NCBI GenBank assembly: GCA_030040755.1
Contig: JASHTC010000141.1
Span: 1 to 9,786 of the forward strand
Reading direction: 5' to 3'
Origin: Thermoplasmata archaeon
Lineage (GTDB): Archaea; Thermoplasmatota; Thermoplasmata; Lutacidiplasmatales; UBA184
Length of the DNA: 9,786 bases
The notes under the pieces are model-generated. The model made no database searches. It saw nothing but the letters and a program-made list of their open reading frames with translations, and was not told the origin of the DNA. Shown here in pieces: positions 7,403 to 9,786 of this stretch. Made by a program: the position numbers and the translations under genes. How positions within the stretch are numbered: position 1 is the first letter of the stretch; each line of letters starts with the position of its first letter.

Positions 7403-7994
7403 CGAAGTAGACGAACGCCACGTCGATCACCGTGAACCCGACCCCCGCGAGGACGAAGCGCGACCACGGTTCGGTCGGGGCCCACGGCCAGGGAAGGGAC
7501 CAGTCGAACTCGAGGAACGTCGCGAGCGCGAGCACGACGAGCCGGTCCGCCCGGGAGAGGAGGCCGGCGTAGAGCCGGCCCTGGCCGACCGCCTGGGCCT
7601 GGGTGCCCATGTAGCTGGTCAGGAGCAGGCTGACGAGCGCGAGCAAGGCCAGGATCGGGTTGGCGTAGCCCGAGACCGCGATCCCGAGGACGATGAAGAC
7701 GTCGGCGTACCGGTCGAACACGTGGTCGAGGAGGTCCCCGCGAACCGAGGTCCGGCCCATCGATCGCGCGACCTCCCCGTCGAGCACGTCGAACAGGCCG
7801 GAGAAGAAGATCAGGAGCGCGACGGGGAGGAACAGGAGGGGCGTCGACCAATGCACGAGCCCCGCGAGCACCGCCGCGGCGCCCGCCAACCCGAGGGCGA
7901 GCCAGCTCAGCCGCGCCGGCGGCCAGGCCCGGAACGGACGGGCCAGTCGGGCGACGTACGGTTGGACCCTCGCCCGGTACTCCTCGAGGACCAT
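7332..7994 (-). CDS. CDP-alcohol phosphotransferase, probable archaetidylinositol phosphate synthase
   Basis: 220 aa. The full CDP-alcohol phosphotransferase signature is present: DVLDGEVAR (69-77), eight residues, G86, then D90 and D94 (GDLLDHVFD). These acidic residues bind the divalent metals that activate CDP-linked lipid for transfer to an alcohol. Several hydrophobic helices span about 30-47, 52-68, 97-127, 150-162 and 179-202. The N-terminal region and the DRYAD after the motif resemble archaeal archaetidylinositol phosphate synthase, which joins CDP-archaeol with inositol phosphate. Archaetidylglycerol phosphate or archaetidylserine synthase remains possible because the acceptor cannot be read from the motif. 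The ATG at 7994 is supported by an upstream TAAGGAGG; an upstream extension to 8054 would run into the kinase gene. It is the second gene of an apparent operon with the AK6-like kinase. The 3' end overlaps priL by 71 bp, tail to tail. Confidence 0.88.
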   Translation of the reverse strand: MVLEEYRARVQPYVARLARPFRAWPPARLSWLALGLAGAAAVLAGLVHWSTPLLFLPVALLIFFSGLFDVLDGEVARSMGRTSVRGDLLDHVFDRYADVFIVLGIAVSGYANPILALLALVSLLLTSYMGTQAQAVGQGRLYAGLLSRADRLVVLALATFLEFDWSLPWPWAPTEPWSRFVLAGVGFTVIDVAFVYFVIAGQWTAIVRAVRVYRALPPGG

Positions 7995-7997
7995 CGG

Positions 7998-8005
7998 CCT
8001 CCTTA
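7998..8005 (-). promoter_or_regulatory. Shine-Dalgarno sequence overlapping the upstream stop codon
   Basis: On the - strand the sequence reads TAAGGAGG, then CCG and ATG. The TAA (8005-8003) is the stop codon of the AK6-like kinase, and the AAGGAGG is the only strong Shine-Dalgarno sequence seen directly before a start in the window. The 3-base spacer is short. Ribosomes ending the kinase would be placed over the start of the lipid synthase, favouring termination-reinitiation coupling. Confidence 0.75.
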
Positions 8006-8596
8006 CGGCGACCTCTCCAAAAGATAGTCGGTAACGCGCGGGTCGGTCAGCCAACGGACCCGGCCATACTGGGAGCGCCCGCCGTGCCGGATCCGGCGGC
8101 CGACCTCACGGGCGACCTGAGCCGGGGTGCGCCCGGTCGTGTCGACCTCCCAGACACGGCGGCCCGGCCGCAGGGCTTCCTGCAGCACGAGGTCAATCGC
8201 CTCGGCCACGACATTGGCGGCGCGGTCCCGCGCCGACCCGCGGCGGGCCCGGCGAAGCCGCTGGCCGAGGAGTCGCGGGTCGCACCGAAGGACCACCACG
8301 TCCGAGATCGGGAGCAGATGCGCGAGATGCCCGACGTAGACCTGGTGGGGGTGGGCCGCATGCAGCCGGGGGAATCTCCGGCGTAGGTTGGCGAGGTCGA
8401 CCACTACCCCCCGTCCCGTACGCCGTCCCAGCCCGAGCCGCCGGGCCAGGTCACCCACCTCGACGACCGAGAGCTCCTTCCGCAGCACCCGTCCGACCGC
8501 CGACTTGCCCGTGCCGGGGGTCCCGGTGAGGGCCACCGGCCGACCGGGGCCATCCCGGGAGCCCCCCGACGCCCGACTCCTCCTTCTCCCGCTCAC
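8003..8596 (-). CDS. AK6/Fap7-type nucleotide kinase (archaeal putative adenylate kinase)
   Basis: 197 aa from GTG 8596. The P-loop VALTGTPGTGKS (21-32) is followed by VEVGDLARRLGL (46-57), a short segment GVVVDLANL, then GHLAHLLPISDVVVLRCDP (89-107), an arginine-rich LID-like stretch, AEAIDLVLQEAL (131-142) and VDTTGRTPAQVAREV (151-165). This order matches the archaeal AK6 family rather than bacterial Adk. Relatives phosphorylate AMP or act as ATPases in small ribosomal subunit maturation (Fap7). The start is uncertain. TTG 8641 adds 15 residues and sits about 26 bases from an AT-rich box, while GTG 8536 would begin right at the P-loop as in most relatives. The Arg/Ser/Gly-rich leader between them is not recognisable as conserved. 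The TAA stop is embedded in the ribosome binding site of the lipid synthase, so the two genes appear co-translated. Confidence 0.88.
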   Translation of the reverse strand: MSGRRRSRASGGSRDGPGRPVALTGTPGTGKSAVGRVLRKELSVVEVGDLARRLGLGRRTGRGVVVDLANLRRRFPRLHAAHPHQVYVGHLAHLLPISDVVVLRCDPRLLGQRLRRARRGSARDRAANVVAEAIDLVLQEALRPGRRVWEVDTTGRTPAQVAREVGRRIRHGGRSQYGRVRWLTDPRVTDYLLERSP

Positions 8597-8715
8597 TTCG
8601 CTGTTCCCCAGGATAGACGCAGAATCCCGCGGTCCCGACAAGGGCGGCGGGGCACCGCACTAATGAAATAACTCACCCACGAGAAGCTTAAGTAGCGTAA
8701 GCCTTCCGGGCCATC
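8597..8715. promoter_or_regulatory. Divergent promoter region between AK6-like kinase and surface-protein genes
   Basis: The gap is 119 bp if the kinase starts at 8596, or 74 bp if it starts at 8641. It holds two separate AT-rich boxes. For the + gene, CGAGAAGCTTAAGTA (8680-8694) resembles the archaeal BRE plus TATA consensus, and its TATA part is centred about 26 bases before ATG 8716, predicting a leaderless mRNA. For the - gene, GAGTTATTTCATTA (8674-8661) is centred about 26 bases before TTG 8641. No Shine-Dalgarno sequence precedes 8716. A short inverted repeat, GCTTA (8686-8690) and TAAGC (8698-8702), overlaps the + strand box. No other gene is visible here. Confidence 0.55.
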
Positions 8716-9786
8716 ATGCGCAGCGCCACGTGGCGAACTTTCGGGATGGTCGGACTTGGGCTGGTCGCGGTGTTCATGGTCCTGGGGATGTCCGGGCTGA
8801 GCGGCCTGGCCGCTCCCACGTCGGCCGGACACTCCGGGGCCGCGGTGCGCCAGGTCCAGGACGCCTCGGCGGTCCATCCCGCCGCCGACCCGAGCCTCGG
8901 CACGTGGGTGAGCACCGCAGGGGCCACCGGACCCACCGACGTCTCGGTACTTCCGGCTTGGGTGAACTTCACCATCTCCTACGGGAACGTCAACACCTCG
9001 CTGTTCGTCTACAACACGATCATCTCGGCGGCCAACGTGACCGTGACCCTCACGATCAACGACCTGGTCACGGGGGATAACTACCTCACCTACTCCGTCC
9101 CGATCGTCGCCAACCAGACCGGCTATTCCCTCGAGCTGGACCAGACGTTCCTCGGCTGCTCGGCCGCCAACTGCACGGCGAGCATGCCGGACACGTACGG
9201 CTACAGCCTGTTCTCGACCCTGGACGGGACCGGAGCGGGTGGGACGACGGCGAGCAACGCGACCACCAACTTCGCCACCTCCCAGTTCGTGAACGCCCTG
9301 CCGACCTGGATCAACGCGGTCACGGCGACCGGCCCCGCCGAGTACTCCACCCTGCCCGCGTGGATCAACTTCACGCTCGCCTACGGAGGCGTCGGACCCT
9401 CGTACGAGGTCGGCGCGGCCAACACCTCGGTCTGGCTCTACACCCTGAACGAGGTCACGCACGCGGTGGCGAACTACTCGGTCCCCCTCTCGCTCGGGGT
9501 GACGAGCTACTCCCTCGAGTTGACGAGCTCGGGCCTCGTGGGATGCACGCAGGCGAACTGCACGACGACCTTCGGCTCGATGAACGACACGTATTCGTTC
9601 AACCTGTGGCCGAGCCTCGACGGGACCGCCTACCGCGGGGTTCCCACGGTGAACGGGACGCTGTTCGTGCCGCTCGCCGTCTCGTCGTTCATCCTGTTCG
9701 CCCCGACGTTCGCGGTGACGGCCCCGGTGAACGCGACCGTGACGGCCGGGACGATCGCCATCACCACGAGCTACACGGCCCAGTTC
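8716..9786 (+). CDS. Secreted or surface repeat protein, 3' end outside window
   Basis: Open for 357 codons from ATG 8716 to the window end with no stop; I do not recognise its family. Residues 1-33 look like a signal peptide or N-terminal anchor (a basic start, MRSATWR, then a hydrophobic stretch ending in LSGLAAP). Residues 64-197 and 198-331 are two diverged copies of one unit, sharing TGP, LPAWxNFTxxYG, NTSxxxY, YSVPxxxxxxxYSLEL, GCxxANCT and LDGT. Each copy keeps a Cys-X4-Cys pair (148/153 and 277/282), probably a disulfide. About a dozen N-X-S/T sequons are present, including one inside each cysteine pair, which fits an N-glycosylated extracellular archaeal protein. Low charge, high Thr/Ser/Asn/Val and alternating hydrophobics suggest beta-sandwich domains. 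After residue about 332 a different Thr/Val-rich section begins. It could be an adhesin, an S-layer-like protein or the stalk of a larger exoprotein. Confidence 0.88.
   Translation, partial: MRSATWRTFGMVGLGLVAVFMVLGMSGLSGLAAPTSAGHSGAAVRQVQDASAVHPAADPSLGTWVSTAGATGPTDVSVLPAWVNFTISYGNVNTSLFVYNTIISAANVTVTLTINDLVTGDNYLTYSVPIVANQTGYSLELDQTFLGCSAANCTASMPDTYGYSLFSTLDGTGAGGTTASNATTNFATSQFVNALPTWINAVTATGPAEYSTLPAWINFTLAYGGVGPSYEVGAANTSVWLYTLNEVTHAVANYSVPLSLGVTSYSLELTSSGLVGCTQANCTTTFGSMNDTYSFNLWPSLDGTAYRGVPTVNGTLFVPLAVSSFILFAPTFAVTAPVNATVTAGTIAITTSYTAQF
8905..9708 (+). repeat. Two diverged tandem protein repeats in the surface-protein gene
   Basis: Unit 1 covers 8905-9306 and unit 2 covers 9307-9708 (approximate ends). 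The conserved start is a Trp followed by TGP and LPAW[VI]NFT, with an initial offset of 402 bp. The cysteine pair is offset by 387 bp because of a net 5-codon deletion within the second unit. The similarity is clear in protein but weak in DNA, so the duplication is old. Confidence 0.8.

Noticed and set aside
8593..9462. A 289-codon - strand frame antisense to the surface-protein gene
   Set aside because: It is Gly/Arg/Asp/Val-rich without motifs. The + strand frame has a signal peptide, repeats, sequons and a well-placed TATA box.
1..9786. tRNA or rRNA genes, CRISPR repeats, insertion sequences or attachment sites
   Set aside because: Coding sequence fills nearly the whole window, and the two divergent gaps show only promoter-like boxes. 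No terminal inverted repeats, transposase motifs or spaced direct repeats were seen.

Overview
The window is high-GC and gene-dense and looks archaeal. It carries the Fe-S large subunit of the archaeal/eukaryotic DNA primase (PriL), an AK6/Fap7-type nucleotide kinase, a CDP-alcohol phosphotransferase resembling archaetidylinositol phosphate synthase, an RtcB RNA ligase, and TATA/BRE-like boxes about 26-28 bases upstream of start codons. A large secreted sedolisin (S53) with PKD repeats and a sequon-rich surface protein suggest a protein-degrading lineage. A high-GC member of the Thermoplasmatota is my best guess, but that placement is inference.

Layout. The + strand opens with the C-terminal 283 codons of rtcB (2-853). 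It overlaps, tail to tail by 11 bp, a large - strand gene (843-4808) for a pro-sedolisin with about seven PKD-type domains and a C-terminal membrane anchor. A 72-bp divergent promoter region (4809-4880) separates this from a + strand pair: an intramembrane site-2 metalloprotease with a PDZ domain (4881-6227) and priL (6197-7402), which overlap by 31 bp. PriL then overlaps, tail to tail by 71 bp, a - strand pair made of the AK6-like kinase (stop at 8003) followed by the CDP-alcohol phosphotransferase (start 7994). In that pair the kinase stop codon is built into the Shine-Dalgarno sequence of the second gene. A second divergent promoter region (about 8597-8715) leads to a + strand gene for a secreted, repeat-containing, probably glycosylated protein that begins at 8716 and runs off the window end.

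Function. rtcB, priL, AK6 and the lipid synthase are core archaeal genes for RNA repair, replication priming, nucleotide metabolism or ribosome maturation, and membrane lipid synthesis. The sedolisin and the repeat protein are envelope or extracellular proteins. The site-2 protease beside the membrane-anchored sedolisin makes a regulated-proteolysis link imaginable but unproven. I see no mobile element, CRISPR array, RNA gene or clear novel defence system. The points most worth a second look are the anchored sedolisin-PKD architecture, the divergent shared promoter, apparent leaderless starts, the 71-bp convergent overlap, the stop/Shine-Dalgarno fusion, and the unrecognised two-repeat surface protein.
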